Positions 26,301 to 34,815 of a stretch of DNA of 64,000 nt are shown here, one piece after another (position 1 is the first letter of the stretch; every line of letters starts with the position of its first letter). Position numbers and translations under genes: made by a program. Origin of the DNA: Roseibium sp. MMSF_3544. Its GTDB lineage: Bacteria > Pseudomonadota > Alphaproteobacteria > Rhizobiales > Stappiaceae. The DNA lies in NCBI RefSeq assembly GCF_030732845.1, contig NZ_JASHKA010000013.1:106579-170578 (forward strand). The letters are read 5' to 3'. Below the pieces are notes generated by a model. The model was not told where the DNA came from and made no database searches. It saw nothing but the letters and a program-made list of their open reading frames with translations.

Positions 26301-27112
26301 TGAACCAGGCTGTTCACCTGCCGCTTCTGGACGAAGCAACTCCTGCCGACCCGACGAGCAACATCGTGGCCGTGCGGGGCATCACGAAATACTACGGCAC
26401 GGACGTCCATGCTCTGGAAAACATCAATCTGGATTTTCCGACCGGACAGATGACGACCCTGCTCGGACCGTCGGGTTGCGGAAAGACGACACTTCTCAAG
26501 ATCGTCGCCGGTTTGCTCGAAGCCACAAGCGGTGAAGTCTTCGTCAAGGGAAAGCCGGTTACAGGACCTGGTCCTGAGCGGGCATTCGTCTTCCAGGATT
26601 TTGCCCTGCTCCCCTGGGCGACGGTGACGCGCAACGTCGCGTTCGGACTGGAGTTGACTGGCGCTCCCAAAAAGGAACGCGAGGACATTGCCCGCAGTTT
26701 CATCGACAAGGTCGGTCTTGCCGGTTTTGAGGAAAAATATCCTCACGAACTTTCAGGCGGCATGCGCCAACGTGTCGGTCTGGCAAGAGCGCTCGCGGTT
26801 GATGCTGACGTGCTCTTGATGGACGAGCCGTTTTCAGCGGTCGATGAACAGAACCGGCGCAAGTTTCAGGAAGACCTTCTGCGTCTGCTGTCCGTTGAAA
26901 ACAAGACCGTGCTCTTTGTCACCCATTCGATCGAGGAAGCGGTCTACGTCTCGGACCAGATCGTCCTGTTGTCGCCAAGACCCGGACGCATTCACTCCAT
27001 CATCCGCCCGGAGTTGGACCGTTCCGAAAGTCCTGACGACATTCGCCGTGACAAGATCTACCTCGATACGGTTGAGGAGATCTGGGGCAACATCCGCAAA
27101 TATCTTGAGTGA
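26300..27112 (+). CDS. ABC transporter ATP-binding protein (SsuB/TauB-like)
   Basis: A 270-residue nucleotide-binding subunit powering the importer. It shows Walker A (LLGPSGCGKTTLLKIVAG), the Q-loop (FVFQDFALLPWATV), the signature ELSGGMRQRVGLARAL, Walker B (VLLMDEPFSAVDE) and the switch histidine (LFVTHSIEEAVYVSD). These are the marks of the nitrate/sulfonate/taurine branch. It is translated directly after the first permease (overlapping stop and start) and is followed after 10 nt by the second permease. All catalytic motifs are intact. Confidence 0.92.
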   Translation: MNQAVHLPLLDEATPADPTSNIVAVRGITKYYGTDVHALENINLDFPTGQMTTLLGPSGCGKTTLLKIVAGLLEATSGEVFVKGKPVTGPGPERAFVFQDFALLPWATVTRNVAFGLELTGAPKKEREDIARSFIDKVGLAGFEEKYPHELSGGMRQRVGLARALAVDADVLLMDEPFSAVDEQNRRKFQEDLLRLLSVENKTVLFVTHSIEEAVYVSDQIVLLSPRPGRIHSIIRPELDRSESPDDIRRDKIYLDTVEEIWGNIRKYLE

Positions 27113-27122
27113 GAGCCAAATC

Positions 27123-27878
27123 ATGGAAATCAAAGGTATAAATATCCCTCCCGTGTTCTCGCTCCTGATCTGGATCGGTTTGTGGGAAGTTGTTGGCCGA
27201 ATGGATCTGGCCTTCATCCTGCCGCCGTTCACCGCTGTGATCAGCGAATTGACGGTGCTGATCGTACGGCCCGACTTTCTCGCAGCAGCCTGGATGACGT
27301 TCAAGGCGTTTGCCATCGGCATGTTCTTCGCGATCACCGGCGGTGTGTTTCTGGGCTTCGTCATGGGAACCAACAAGACCGCCAACAGCATTCTCGGCAT
27401 GTGGGTGAACATCCTGGCCAGCGCACCGCTGTCGTCGCTTGTCCCCGTGCTGATGCTGCTGTTTGGTCTGGGTCAGCTGACGGTCATCATCATCGTCGCG
27501 CTGTTTTCCATCTGGATCATCACGCTCGATACCTATGCCGGTGTGCTGCACACACAGAATTCTCTGAAAGAAATGGGCCGCTCTTTCGGCGCCAGTAAGT
27601 GGCAGCTGATCTCCAAGATCGTGTTCTGGTCGGCATTGCCGGAAATCCTGGCCGGAATCCGGCTCGGGCTTATCCGCGCGGTGAAAGGGATCGTCATCGG
27701 TCAGCTGCTTTTGTCTGTTGTCGCGCTCGGCCGGATGTTCCGGACATTTTCAGACAATTTCCAGTTCACGGAATTCTGGGCGCTGACGCTGATCCTATTC
27801 GTCTTCGCCTTGCTGTTTTCCACTCTGGTCGGCTTGCTTGAAAAAAGGGTTGAGTACTATGCAGGCACCCGGACCTGA
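27123..27878 (+). CDS. ABC transporter permease, second subunit
   Basis: A 251-residue inner-membrane permease with six predicted helices (for example LIWIGLWEVVGRMDLAFILP, AFAIGMFFAITGGVFLGFV). The EAA coupling loop reads EMGRSFGASKWQLISKIVFW with the following PEILAGIRLGLIRAVKG. A longer open frame starts 93 codons earlier but simply overlaps the ATPase gene; the ATG at 27123 starts a normal permease, 10 nt after the ATPase stop. It differs clearly from the first permease in sequence, so the transporter is likely a heterodimer in the membrane. Role: uptake of the unknown substrate of this cluster. Confidence 0.87.
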   Translation: MEIKGINIPPVFSLLIWIGLWEVVGRMDLAFILPPFTAVISELTVLIVRPDFLAAAWMTFKAFAIGMFFAITGGVFLGFVMGTNKTANSILGMWVNILASAPLSSLVPVLMLLFGLGQLTVIIIVALFSIWIITLDTYAGVLHTQNSLKEMGRSFGASKWQLISKIVFWSALPEILAGIRLGLIRAVKGIVIGQLLLSVVALGRMFRTFSDNFQFTEFWALTLILFVFALLFSTLVGLLEKRVEYYAGTRT

Positions 27879-27902
27879 CGCTTCCAGGGGAGGCTGGCGC
27901 CC

Positions 27903-28967
27903 GTGACCGGACCGGAAATCACTTATCAGGCGCGCGACCTTGCGGCGTTCCTTTCCTCTGCCCTGCAGGCGCTTGAGGTGCCGGAGGCAGACGCCGACAT
28001 CGTTGCGCGCCTGATGACCCAGGCGGACCTGTTGGGCTACGACACGCATGGTTCTTTTCGCCTGCGGCAATACGTGAACCGCTTGCGTGACGGCGGCAAC
28101 AATCCCCGCCCGGACATAAAGATCGTCTCGGATAATGCCGCGACAGCCATACTTGACGGCGATAATGGCCTGGGTCATCTCGCGATGAACCGGGCGGCGG
28201 ACCTTGCCGTTGAAAAGGCGAGGCAAAGCGGCATTGGATGGGTCGGCATACGCAACGGCAACCATGCCGGGCCGGCATCGCTTTATGTCAACATGGTTGC
28301 CGAAGCCGACATGATCGGCTTGATGGCCGCCGTTGGGAGCGCAAACCACGTCGCACCTTTCGGCGGTCTCGATCTGCTGCTTGGCACGAACCCGCTGGCG
28401 ATCGCCGTTCCGGCAGCGCAATCACCGCCATTCGTTCTCGATATGGCCACGACCACTGCCGCGGCCGGCAAGATCAAGGTGCTCGCCCAACGGGGGGAAC
28501 CTATGCCTGAGGGCTGGATGGTGGATCGGCAGGGCAAACCCCTGACCGATCCAACCCGCCAGTCTGAAGGCCTTCTGCTTCCGATTGGCGGCGCGAAGGG
28601 ATACGGGCTTGCCATGGCAATCGGTTTGCTCGCAGGAACGTTGAACGGCGCGGCCTTTGGCAAGGATGTGGTGAATTTCACCAAAGAAACCGCAACACCA
28701 ACCAATACCGGGCAATTCATCGCCGCCATTTCCATCTCAGCATTTGGTGATGTTGAAAGCTTCAAGGCGGCGGCAGATCGGGTCTTCGACGAAATGCGCG
28801 GTGCAGAGCCCCTGCCCGGTTTTGATCCTGTCCGCATTCCAGGTCAGGAGCGCCCTGACATTCTTGAAAAGAGACGTTCCGGCGGCATCCCGCTGCATCC
28901 CAATCTTGTAAAGGTTCTCGGCGAGATCGCCGGGGAACTGGACATCCCCGAACTAAGGGCTAGTTAG
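27903..28967 (+). CDS. Ldh2-family NAD(P)-dependent oxidoreductase (malate/ureidoglycolate/sulfolactate dehydrogenase type)
   Basis: A 354-residue member of the Ldh2 (YlbC/AllD/YiaK) family, whose non-Rossmann enzymes reduce or oxidise 2-hydroxy or 2-imino acids. Visible marks are LLGYDTHGSFRLRQYVNRLR, NGLGHLAMNRAADLAVEKAR, GIGWVGIRNGNHAGPASLYV with the active-site His, the nucleotide-binding LGTNPLAIAVPA, and PIGGAKGYGLAMAIGLLAG near the C-terminal part. Start is GTG with GGGGAGG about 9 nt upstream. It follows the second permease by 24 nt. Known substrates in the family include malate, sulfolactate, diketogulonate, ureidoglycolate and cyclic imines, so no specific name is justified. It likely provides the first or second oxidation after import. 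Confidence 0.86.
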   Translation: MTGPEITYQARDLAAFLSSALQALEVPEADADIVARLMTQADLLGYDTHGSFRLRQYVNRLRDGGNNPRPDIKIVSDNAATAILDGDNGLGHLAMNRAADLAVEKARQSGIGWVGIRNGNHAGPASLYVNMVAEADMIGLMAAVGSANHVAPFGGLDLLLGTNPLAIAVPAAQSPPFVLDMATTTAAAGKIKVLAQRGEPMPEGWMVDRQGKPLTDPTRQSEGLLLPIGGAKGYGLAMAIGLLAGTLNGAAFGKDVVNFTKETATPTNTGQFIAAISISAFGDVESFKAAADRVFDEMRGAEPLPGFDPVRIPGQERPDILEKRRSGGIPLHPNLVKVLGEIAGELDIPELRAS

Positions 28968-29024
28968 GCCCAGTGTTCCAACGAAACCAATACGAAGATA
29001 TTTCGATCAGGACGAAATGAGATC

Positions 29025-29711
29025 ATGAGTTACGTTTTCCCGCCGCAACAACAGGTGACGCTCCCGATCAAGGGGTCGGATGCGCTTTTTCCAGTGAACC
29101 GTGTCTACTGCGTGGGGCGCAACTACGCGGCCCATGCCATTGAAATGGGCCATGACCCTGACAAGGAGCCCCCGTTTTTCTTTCAGAAGAACCCGGACAA
29201 CCTGCTGCTGGAAGGACAGGCTTTTCCCTATCCGCCGATGACCGGCGACGTTCATCACGAAATCGAACTGGCCGTGGCGTTGAAATCCGGCGGCACGAAT
29301 ATCGCCGTGGAAGACGCGACAGACTGCATCTTCGGCTATGCAGTATCTCTTGACATGACACGCCGCGATCTGCAGGGACAAATGAAGAAACTTGGCCGTC
29401 CCTGGGAAATCGGCAAAGCTTTCGAACATTCAGCACCTTGCACGGCAATCTCCCCGGCATCTGAAATAGGCCATCCGAGCGCAGGAGCTGTCTGGCTGAA
29501 AATCAATGGCGAAACTCGCCAGGAAGGCGATCTGAACCAGTTGATCTGGAAGATCCCAGAAATGATTTCCTATCTCTCGGAGTTATTCGAGCTCCACGCA
29601 GGCGACATCATCCTGACGGGCACACCGTCCGGCGTCGGACCTGTACAGCGCGGCGACGTCATGCACGGTCATGTGGCCGGGGTTGGAGATCTGCACGTGA
29701 ACGTGGTCTGA
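29025..29711 (+). CDS. Fumarylacetoacetate hydrolase-family protein (fumarylpyruvate hydrolase-like)
   Basis: A 228-residue single-domain FAH enzyme. It shows VYCVGRNYAAHAIEMG, PPFFFQKNPDNLL, the metal site HHEIELAVALKSGG, IFGYAVSLDMTRRDLQ, KAFEHSAPC and the C-terminal GDIILTGTPSGVGPV. Short FAH proteins of this kind include fumarylpyruvate hydrolase and acylpyruvases, so cleavage of an acylpyruvate is plausible but unproved. It is the last gene of the plus-strand catabolic operon, 57 nt after the dehydrogenase, and is followed by a bidirectional terminator. It shares the fold but not the N-terminal domain of the FAH enzyme at 23373, so the two probably catalyse different steps. Confidence 0.87.
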   Translation: MSYVFPPQQQVTLPIKGSDALFPVNRVYCVGRNYAAHAIEMGHDPDKEPPFFFQKNPDNLLLEGQAFPYPPMTGDVHHEIELAVALKSGGTNIAVEDATDCIFGYAVSLDMTRRDLQGQMKKLGRPWEIGKAFEHSAPCTAISPASEIGHPSAGAVWLKINGETRQEGDLNQLIWKIPEMISYLSELFELHAGDIILTGTPSGVGPVQRGDVMHGHVAGVGDLHVNVV

Positions 29712-29748
29712 GAAGACCCGTTGCATCGCTGAAAGGACCAGACAAAAC

Positions 29749-29777
29749 AAAACCGCCCGGATTTCCCGGACGGTTTT
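29749..29777. terminator. Bidirectional terminator between FAH hydrolase and thiolase genes
   Basis: Inverted repeat with 12-nt arms (29749-29760 and 29766-29777), one internal mismatch and a 5-nt loop. A and T tracts on the two sides fit ending both convergent units. Confidence 0.85.
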
Positions 29778-29796
29778 AGCATTCAGGCAAACACGA

Positions 29797-30981
29797 TCAG
29801 TTCGCCATGTTCTCCACGATCACGGCAATACCCTGGCCACCACCGATGCACATCGTTGCAGCTCCGAGGCTTTTTCCTGTACGGCCGAGTTCATGAACGA
29901 GCTTGGTCATAAGGATTGCACCTGTTGCTCCGATCGGATGGCCGAGAGCGACCGCACCACCGTTGGGGTTCACCTTTTCCGACGGCAAACCGAGCTGGTC
30001 ATTGACCGCACAAGCCTGCGCGGCAAAGGCTTCATTCGATTCAACCACATCCAGATCATCCGCGCTGATACCTGCGCGTTTCATGGCAATCTGCATGGCC
30101 GGTACAGGACCAATGCCCATGACTGCGGGGTCCACCCCCGCAACACCATAAGAACGGATGCGGGCAAGCGGTTTGAGGCCCAGCTCAGCGGCCTTTTCAG
30201 CAGTCAGAAGAATGACCGCTGCGGCACCGTCATTGAGACCGGACGCATTGCCCGCCGTGACCATACCGTCCTTTTTGAAGACCGGGCGCAGACCTGACAT
30301 GTCTTCGATTTTCGCCTCGTGGCGGACATGTTCATCGGTATCGAAAACCTTTTCCTTACCGCGGCGTCCAACGGTAAGCGGGACGATCTGATCCTTGAAG
30401 CGCCCCTCCCGGATTGCTTCGCTTGCACGTCGATGGCTTTCAACGGCAAATGCGTCCTGCCGGTCACGCGGAATGTCGTATCGCTCCGCAACGTTTTCCG
30501 CAGTAACGCCCATATGACCAATCCCGAACGGGTCATGCAGCGCACCGATCATCATGTCGACGATACCCGAATCGCCCATCTTTTGGCCCCAACGCGCGCC
30601 CGGAAGTTGATAGCCTGCGCGGCTCATGTTTTCCGCGCCGCCCACAAGCGCCGTGTCGCCGTCGCCCATGGAGATTGCCTGGACTGCCGAGACGACGGCC
30701 TGAAGGCCACTGCCGCACAGACGGTTCATGGTCAGAGCCGGAGCATGATCGGGAACCCCAGCCTGGCGAGATGCCACGCGTGAAATATACATGTCCCGTG
30801 GTTCGGTATGGATCACGTTGCCGAAAAAGGCCTGGTCGATCTGATCCGCCTGAATCCCGGCCCGCTCGATCGCTGCCTTGGCTACTGTTGTTGCCAGCTC
30901 ACAGGGCGGTGTGTCCTTGAGCGCACCGCCGAAGCTGCCAACGGCCGTTCTTGCAGCACTTGCAATCACAATCTCTTTCAT
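29797..30981 (-). CDS. Acetyl-CoA C-acyltransferase (thiolase)
   Basis: A 394-residue thiolase catalysing condensation or cleavage of 3-ketoacyl-CoA. The nucleophilic Cys89 is in MNRLCGSGLQAVVSA, the catalytic His is in NGGAVALGHPIGATG, and the second Cys is in CIGGGQGIAVI near the C terminus. Length and motifs fit the biosynthetic or degradative acetoacetyl-CoA/BktB type; the two uses cannot be separated here. The nearest gene upstream on the same strand, the quinone oxidoreductase, is 150 nt away with no clear operon link. A phasin at the end of the window shows that this organism makes polyhydroxyalkanoate, where such thiolases serve, but no phaB or phaC lies next to it. Confidence 0.92.
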   Translation of the reverse strand: MKEIVIASAARTAVGSFGGALKDTPPCELATTVAKAAIERAGIQADQIDQAFFGNVIHTEPRDMYISRVASRQAGVPDHAPALTMNRLCGSGLQAVVSAVQAISMGDGDTALVGGAENMSRAGYQLPGARWGQKMGDSGIVDMMIGALHDPFGIGHMGVTAENVAERYDIPRDRQDAFAVESHRRASEAIREGRFKDQIVPLTVGRRGKEKVFDTDEHVRHEAKIEDMSGLRPVFKKDGMVTAGNASGLNDGAAAVILLTAEKAAELGLKPLARIRSYGVAGVDPAVMGIGPVPAMQIAMKRAGISADDLDVVESNEAFAAQACAVNDQLGLPSEKVNPNGGAVALGHPIGATGAILMTKLVHELGRTGKSLGAATMCIGGGQGIAVIVENMAN

Positions 30982-31131
30982 AGGTTCAATCCCTCCGCAT
31001 CGCGGTCCGGTTGCGTGATTTTCGGGTCGTTTCCATCCAACAAGCCCCTTCTCAACAACAGATTGCCCCGGACGGCAAGCACATGCAATTTGCCCAAAAG
31101 GTCATCCGACCTTGGTCTCAGGCAGCCCGCA

Positions 31132-32121
31132 TCACACCTTCAGCACCACTGAACCAGCACGATCTCCAGCGGCAATCATTTCATGCGCGGTCGCACAGTC
31201 TTCCAAAGGCAATGTCTTCGAGATCCTGATATCAAGCGCGCCCAGTTCCAGAAGCTTGGTAAGGTTATCGACTGTGGCCGCCCTTTCCGATTGCGACAGC
31301 AAGTAGACAAGCACCAAATCGATCGTCACGGCCTTGAACATGAGCGGGTAGAAGGGAAGCACCGGCGTCATTTCCTTCGCCGACCCGAATGCGGCAATGG
31401 TTCCACGCTCTGCAATGATTTTTGTATTTGTTTCAACGTTCTTACCGAACTCAACTTCAACGATCCGGTTCACAGCCGCACCGCCGTTCGCCTCGAGGAT
31501 CTCTTCTGCAAGGTGATCGCTCGAATAGTCAAACACATGCTGCGCGCCAGCGCTCAGGGCCGCGCCCATCCCCTGCTCGCCCCGCGCCGTGGCGAGAACT
31601 CTGGCTCCGGAGGCAGCGGCGACTTGGATGGCAAGCCGCCCTACCGTTCCTGCGCCGCCGCTGACCAATACGGTTTGTCCCTCGACAGAACCACCGCCCA
31701 ACACTGCGTGGCAGGCGGTCAGACCCGGGATGCCAAGCACGGCTCCTTCTTCAAAGCTAATGTGGTCCGGCAGCGCCACAGCTTGCTCTTCTGGAAGCGC
31801 AATGTACCCGGCCGCAGTTCCGAAGGCTCGCTGCCACTGGCCGTTCCAGATCCAGACCCGTTCACCAACTCGGCTCCCGGCAACGCCCTCACCCACTGCT
31901 TCAATCACGCCGGCACCATCACTGTGCGGAATGATTTTCGGGAATGGCGGTTCGGTTACACCCGGACGGCCTCCTGCCCGTGCGCGAATGTCTGAAGGAT
32001 TAACGCCTGACGTTTCCAGCCGGACGACCACCTCGCCGGGTTCAGCTGAGGGAACCGGCAGGTCTTCAAGACGCAAGACGTCGGCCGCAGATCCAAATCG
32101 ATCGTAAGTGATGGCGCGCAT
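31132..32121 (-). CDS. NADPH:quinone reductase-like medium-chain oxidoreductase
   Basis: A 329-residue MDR-superfamily protein of the zeta-crystallin/quinone oxidoreductase type, without the structural zinc cysteines. The N-terminal catalytic domain begins MRAITYDRFGSAADVL and has GVNPSDIRARAGG and PHSDGAGVIEAVGEGVAG; the Rossmann domain shows TVLVSGGAGTVGRLAIQVA near residue 150. Such enzymes reduce quinones or enones with NADPH. It is divergent from a LysR gene with only 95 bp between starts. In that gap a GTTC-N5-GAAC element (32136-32148) sits where a LysR operator would be expected. LysR control of this gene is therefore likely. Confidence 0.88.
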   Translation of the reverse strand: MRAITYDRFGSAADVLRLEDLPVPSAEPGEVVVRLETSGVNPSDIRARAGGRPGVTEPPFPKIIPHSDGAGVIEAVGEGVAGSRVGERVWIWNGQWQRAFGTAAGYIALPEEQAVALPDHISFEEGAVLGIPGLTACHAVLGGGSVEGQTVLVSGGAGTVGRLAIQVAAASGARVLATARGEQGMGAALSAGAQHVFDYSSDHLAEEILEANGGAAVNRIVEVEFGKNVETNTKIIAERGTIAAFGSAKEMTPVLPFYPLMFKAVTIDLVLVYLLSQSERAATVDNLTKLLELGALDIRISKTLPLEDCATAHEMIAAGDRAGSVVLKV

Positions 32122-32216
32122 GGCATAACTCCTATGTTCGTGCAGAACTATGCAACGCTTTCGTTCATCTGAAAAACGAATTTAATTAATCAAATGGATG
32201 CGATATTCTAATTCAC

Positions 32217-33068
32217 ATGCACGATCTGGATCTCGACCTGCTGCGCTGTTTTGTGACCGTGGCGGATGACCGCAACTTCACAACTGCCGGCTCCCGATTG
32301 GGCAGAAGCCAATCCGCCGTCAGCGTCCGGATCAAAAAGCTGGAAGAGCTGATTGGGTCTCAACTTCTCTTGCGCAACAATCAGGGCGTCGTTCTGACAG
32401 AAAAGGGAAAGTCTCTTTACCCAAGAGCCAGACAGATCCTGAATGACAGCGAAAGCCTGCTGGCCGAAATGACAGAGCCGGTCGTTTCCGGGCGTCTCAG
32501 AATAGGCATTCTGGAGTATATATCGCCCCATAGAATTCCGGAGTTGCTGTCTTCGGTGCAACGCCAGCTTCCTGACGCCGATCTTTCCTTCCGGGTCGGC
32601 TTGAGCCAGACTCTTCTGGCTTTGCTCAAAGCCGGCGAGCTTGATCTTGCATTGGCCCTGCACGATCCAAACAGCAAAACGTCCGTGCCAATCGCCCAAG
32701 ATCCACTGGTCTGGATTGAATCAGCTGAAAAGGATGGATCGGAGCCAGACGGGACGCGGTCCTTGTGTCTCATGCAGGCACCCTGCATCTATCGCAGCGC
32801 AGCCCTTCAATCACTCACGGATGCGCGACTATCGCACCGCGAGGTGCTTACCTGCAGCAGCATCCAATCCGTTCGAAGCGGGGTAATCTCCGGCCTTGGC
32901 AAAAGCGTTCTTGGAAAGTCGTGTCTCGGCGAAGGCTTGCGGATAGCACAAGCCATGCAGGACCTCGGGACGTTGCCCGAGGCAACATTGAGCCTTCATG
33001 GAAGCGACAAGAGAAAGGACGCGATCGCAAAAACGCTGAAAGGTGCGTTGCGGGATCTGTTGGCCTGA
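32217..33068 (+). CDS. LysR-family transcriptional regulator
   Basis: A 283-residue LysR-type regulator. The N-terminal winged helix-turn-helix is clear (LLRCFVTVADDRNFTTAGSR, then LGRSQSAVSVRIKKLEELIG and LLLRNNQGVVLTEKG), followed by the linker helix and the periplasmic-binding-like effector domain starting near residue 88 (GRLRIGILEYISPHRIPELL). The effector cannot be inferred. It is divergent from the quinone-reductase gene and most likely controls it and itself from the 95-bp gap, as is usual in this family. The product is a little shorter than average (about 300 residues), with no sign of truncation. Confidence 0.9.
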   Translation: MHDLDLDLLRCFVTVADDRNFTTAGSRLGRSQSAVSVRIKKLEELIGSQLLLRNNQGVVLTEKGKSLYPRARQILNDSESLLAEMTEPVVSGRLRIGILEYISPHRIPELLSSVQRQLPDADLSFRVGLSQTLLALLKAGELDLALALHDPNSKTSVPIAQDPLVWIESAEKDGSEPDGTRSLCLMQAPCIYRSAALQSLTDARLSHREVLTCSSIQSVRSGVISGLGKSVLGKSCLGEGLRIAQAMQDLGTLPEATLSLHGSDKRKDAIAKTLKGALRDLLA

Positions 33069-33115
33069 ACCTCTATTCTGCCGCTACAGTGTTATGGATG
33101 TTCCGCAACAACAAA

Positions 33116-33146
33116 AAGCACCCGCTGGCAAGACCAGCGAGTGCTT
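33116..33146. terminator. Bidirectional terminator between LysR and fasciclin genes
   Basis: Inverted repeat of 13-nt arms with one mismatch (33116-33128 and 33134-33146) and a 5-nt loop. It is preceded by an A5 tract, so it works best for the minus-strand fasciclin gene and probably also for the LysR gene. Confidence 0.8.
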
Positions 33147-33206
33147 CGGAAAGTCAATGCTTTCAGAGACGTCTTCTAAAACGGTCAGGGGCGTTGCCCC
33201 TGCCTG

Positions 33207-33716
33207 TTAGTGACAATCCGGACGCTCTCCAGGCAGAAGGACCTTGTCGATCACATGGATCACACCGTTGTCTGCCTTGATGTCCGCGATGATCACGTTG
33301 GCGCTGGAACCAGTGCCGTCAGCAATGTCCACACCACCGCTGGAGCGCGTGATGCAGGTACGTTCGCTGGTCAAAAGCGGCTTGAAGTAGTTGGAACCGA
33401 CCGGGATTTTGTTAGAGGTCAGCTCACGGTCATCAACATGATAGAGGAGCACGTTGGTGAGCTGGTCCTTGTTTTCCGGTTTCAGCAGGGTTTCCACGGT
33501 ACCTTCCGGCAGCGCGGCAAACGCATCATTTACAGGTGCGAACACGGTGAACGGGCCAGGGCCCTGCAAAGCATCGGCAAGACCTGCTGCCTGTACGGCG
33601 GCAACAAGGGTGCTGAAGCGTTCATCGCCCGCAGCAATATCAACAATCGTATTTGCGTTTGCCTGACCGGCAAAAAGACACACTGCTCCCGCAAGACCCA
33701 AAAGGCTCTTTTTCAT
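33207..33716 (-). CDS. Secreted fasciclin-domain protein
   Basis: A 169-residue exported protein. The signal peptide is MKKSLLGLAGAVCLFAGQ with cleavage after ANA, and the rest is one fasciclin (FAS1) domain: FSTLVAAVQAAGLADALQGP, FTVFAPVNDAFAALPEGTVE, LLYHVDDRELTS and the end segment NGVIHVIDKVLLP. Two cysteines in the domain (RTCITRSS and the terminal PDCH) may pair. FAS1 proteins mediate adhesion or cell-surface interactions in bacteria; no molecular partner is indicated. It stands alone, with a good terminator after it and an AT-rich upstream region of more than 400 bp. Confidence 0.9.
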   Translation of the reverse strand: MKKSLLGLAGAVCLFAGQANANTIVDIAAGDERFSTLVAAVQAAGLADALQGPGPFTVFAPVNDAFAALPEGTVETLLKPENKDQLTNVLLYHVDDRELTSNKIPVGSNYFKPLLTSERTCITRSSGGVDIADGTGSSANVIIADIKADNGVIHVIDKVLLPGERPDCH

Positions 33717-34152
33717 GACATCTACTCCAAGTGTCGAATGATTACAGGGACACTACGCCGCATTGACTGGTACAGATCTTACAAGTTTGGAAAAAGTCGA
33801 TTTTTATTATTTCCAATCCAATAGACCGATATTTTCGTACTCGCGCGCGTACGCTGCGTCATCTGACCGCCGCCGCTTTCCGGGGGTCTGCGCCAATCCT
33901 TATCAGGAGCCCCGCCTGACGCATCCTGGGGTCCTACTCCTGATTTTGCATGGACTGCAATATCGCTGGAATGATCTCGGCGATCTTCTGGACATCCGCT
34001 GTCGCCATGCCGTGAAACACGAAGGGGCGTGGAGACTTTGTGCAGGACAAATTGAAGCTTGCTTGGAACCGCTTCGGAGTTTCGTTCCTTGAAAGGCTTT
34101 TCAAACCGTCGGCAACGCAGCTTTTGGCGGGCCCGCCGGAAGGAACCCGACC
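33717..34152. other. Intergenic stretch without a supported gene
   Basis: About 436 bp between the fasciclin start and the next gene. The left part is AT-rich and should hold the fasciclin promoter. On the minus strand one short frame ends near 33940 with MATADVQKIAEIIPAILQ, which looks protein-like but has no domain or clear start. It may be a gene remnant. I see no RNA gene. Confidence 0.5.
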
Positions 34153-34815
34153 TCACCAATCGATCTGCTTGCGATCGCGAAAGAACCCGCCCGTCGGTCC
34201 GTTCTCTTCAAGTGTCGCAAGCCAAATGGCTGTGTCCGCACCTTCTTCGGGAGATCTCGAAGCGGCCGACCCGCCCATGCGTGTGCGCACCCAGCCAGGA
34301 CACATTGCGTTCACTTTGACATTGCGCGGCAACGTTCTGACCGACGCGACGGTCAAGGCATTCAAAGCTGCCTTGGCGACCCCATAAGCCGCCGGGCCTG
34401 CGACACCGTCCGAAAAGGCGCCCCAGCCAGACGACACATTGACAATTCTGCCGTAACTGTTGCGCACCATTGATGGCGTGAGCAGGTGCATCAGCAGGTA
34501 TGGCCCATGCACCATCACGGACATCGACGTTTCAAAGTCCTGAGGATCGTCGAGCAGCCGGCCAGAGCCGAGAACGCCAGCGTTGTTGACAAGTATGTCG
34601 ACAGGCCCGAGCTCGCCGACAGCGCGACGAATGCTGTCGCGGCTTGAAACGTCAAGTTCAACTGCCGTTGCCTTGATATCGTGTGCGATACTCTTTCCTG
34701 AGTTTAAATCGCGCACGCCCAGCACAACATCACACCCCTTGTCGACGAGGCTATGTGCGATCGCGAGACCAATGCCACGGTTGCCTCCGGTGACCAGTGC
34801 GCGTTTCTTGTTCAT
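34153..34815 (-). CDS. SDR-family NAD(P)-dependent oxidoreductase
   Basis: A 220-residue classical short-chain dehydrogenase. The nucleotide-binding TGGNRGIGLAIAHSLVDKG is at the N terminus, VDILVNNAGVLGSG in the middle, and the catalytic set is complete: Ser in IVNVSSGWGAFSD and YGVAKAALN with Tyr and Lys. Substrate is unknown. Its start overlaps the stop of the SnoaL-like gene by 4 nt (ATGA), so the two are cotranscribed. A divergent LysR regulator upstream of that pair is the likely controller. SDR plus SnoaL-like protein under LysR is a frequent cassette for small-molecule conversion; nothing here identifies the molecule. Confidence 0.88.
   Translation of the reverse strand: MNKKRALVTGGNRGIGLAIAHSLVDKGCDVVLGVRDLNSGKSIAHDIKATAVELDVSSRDSIRRAVGELGPVDILVNNAGVLGSGRLLDDPQDFETSMSVMVHGPYLLMHLLTPSMVRNSYGRIVNVSSGWGAFSDGVAGPAAYGVAKAALNALTVASVRTLPRNVKVNAMCPGWVRTRMGGSAASRSPEEGADTAIWLATLEENGPTGGFFRDRKQIDW

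Noticed and set aside
18324..29711. A sulfolactate, taurine or beta-hydroxyaspartate pathway
   Set aside because: The SsuA-type receptor, Ldh2 enzyme and class V aminotransferase hint at these, but no sulfo-lyase, Xsc, or bhcB/C/D partner is present.
33763..34159. Open frames of about 110-130 codons on both strands between the fasciclin and SDR genes
   Set aside because: None shows a domain, signal peptide or ribosome site. A short minus-strand frame ending MATADVQKIAEIIPAILQ looks protein-like but could be a remnant, so I report only the intergenic stretch.
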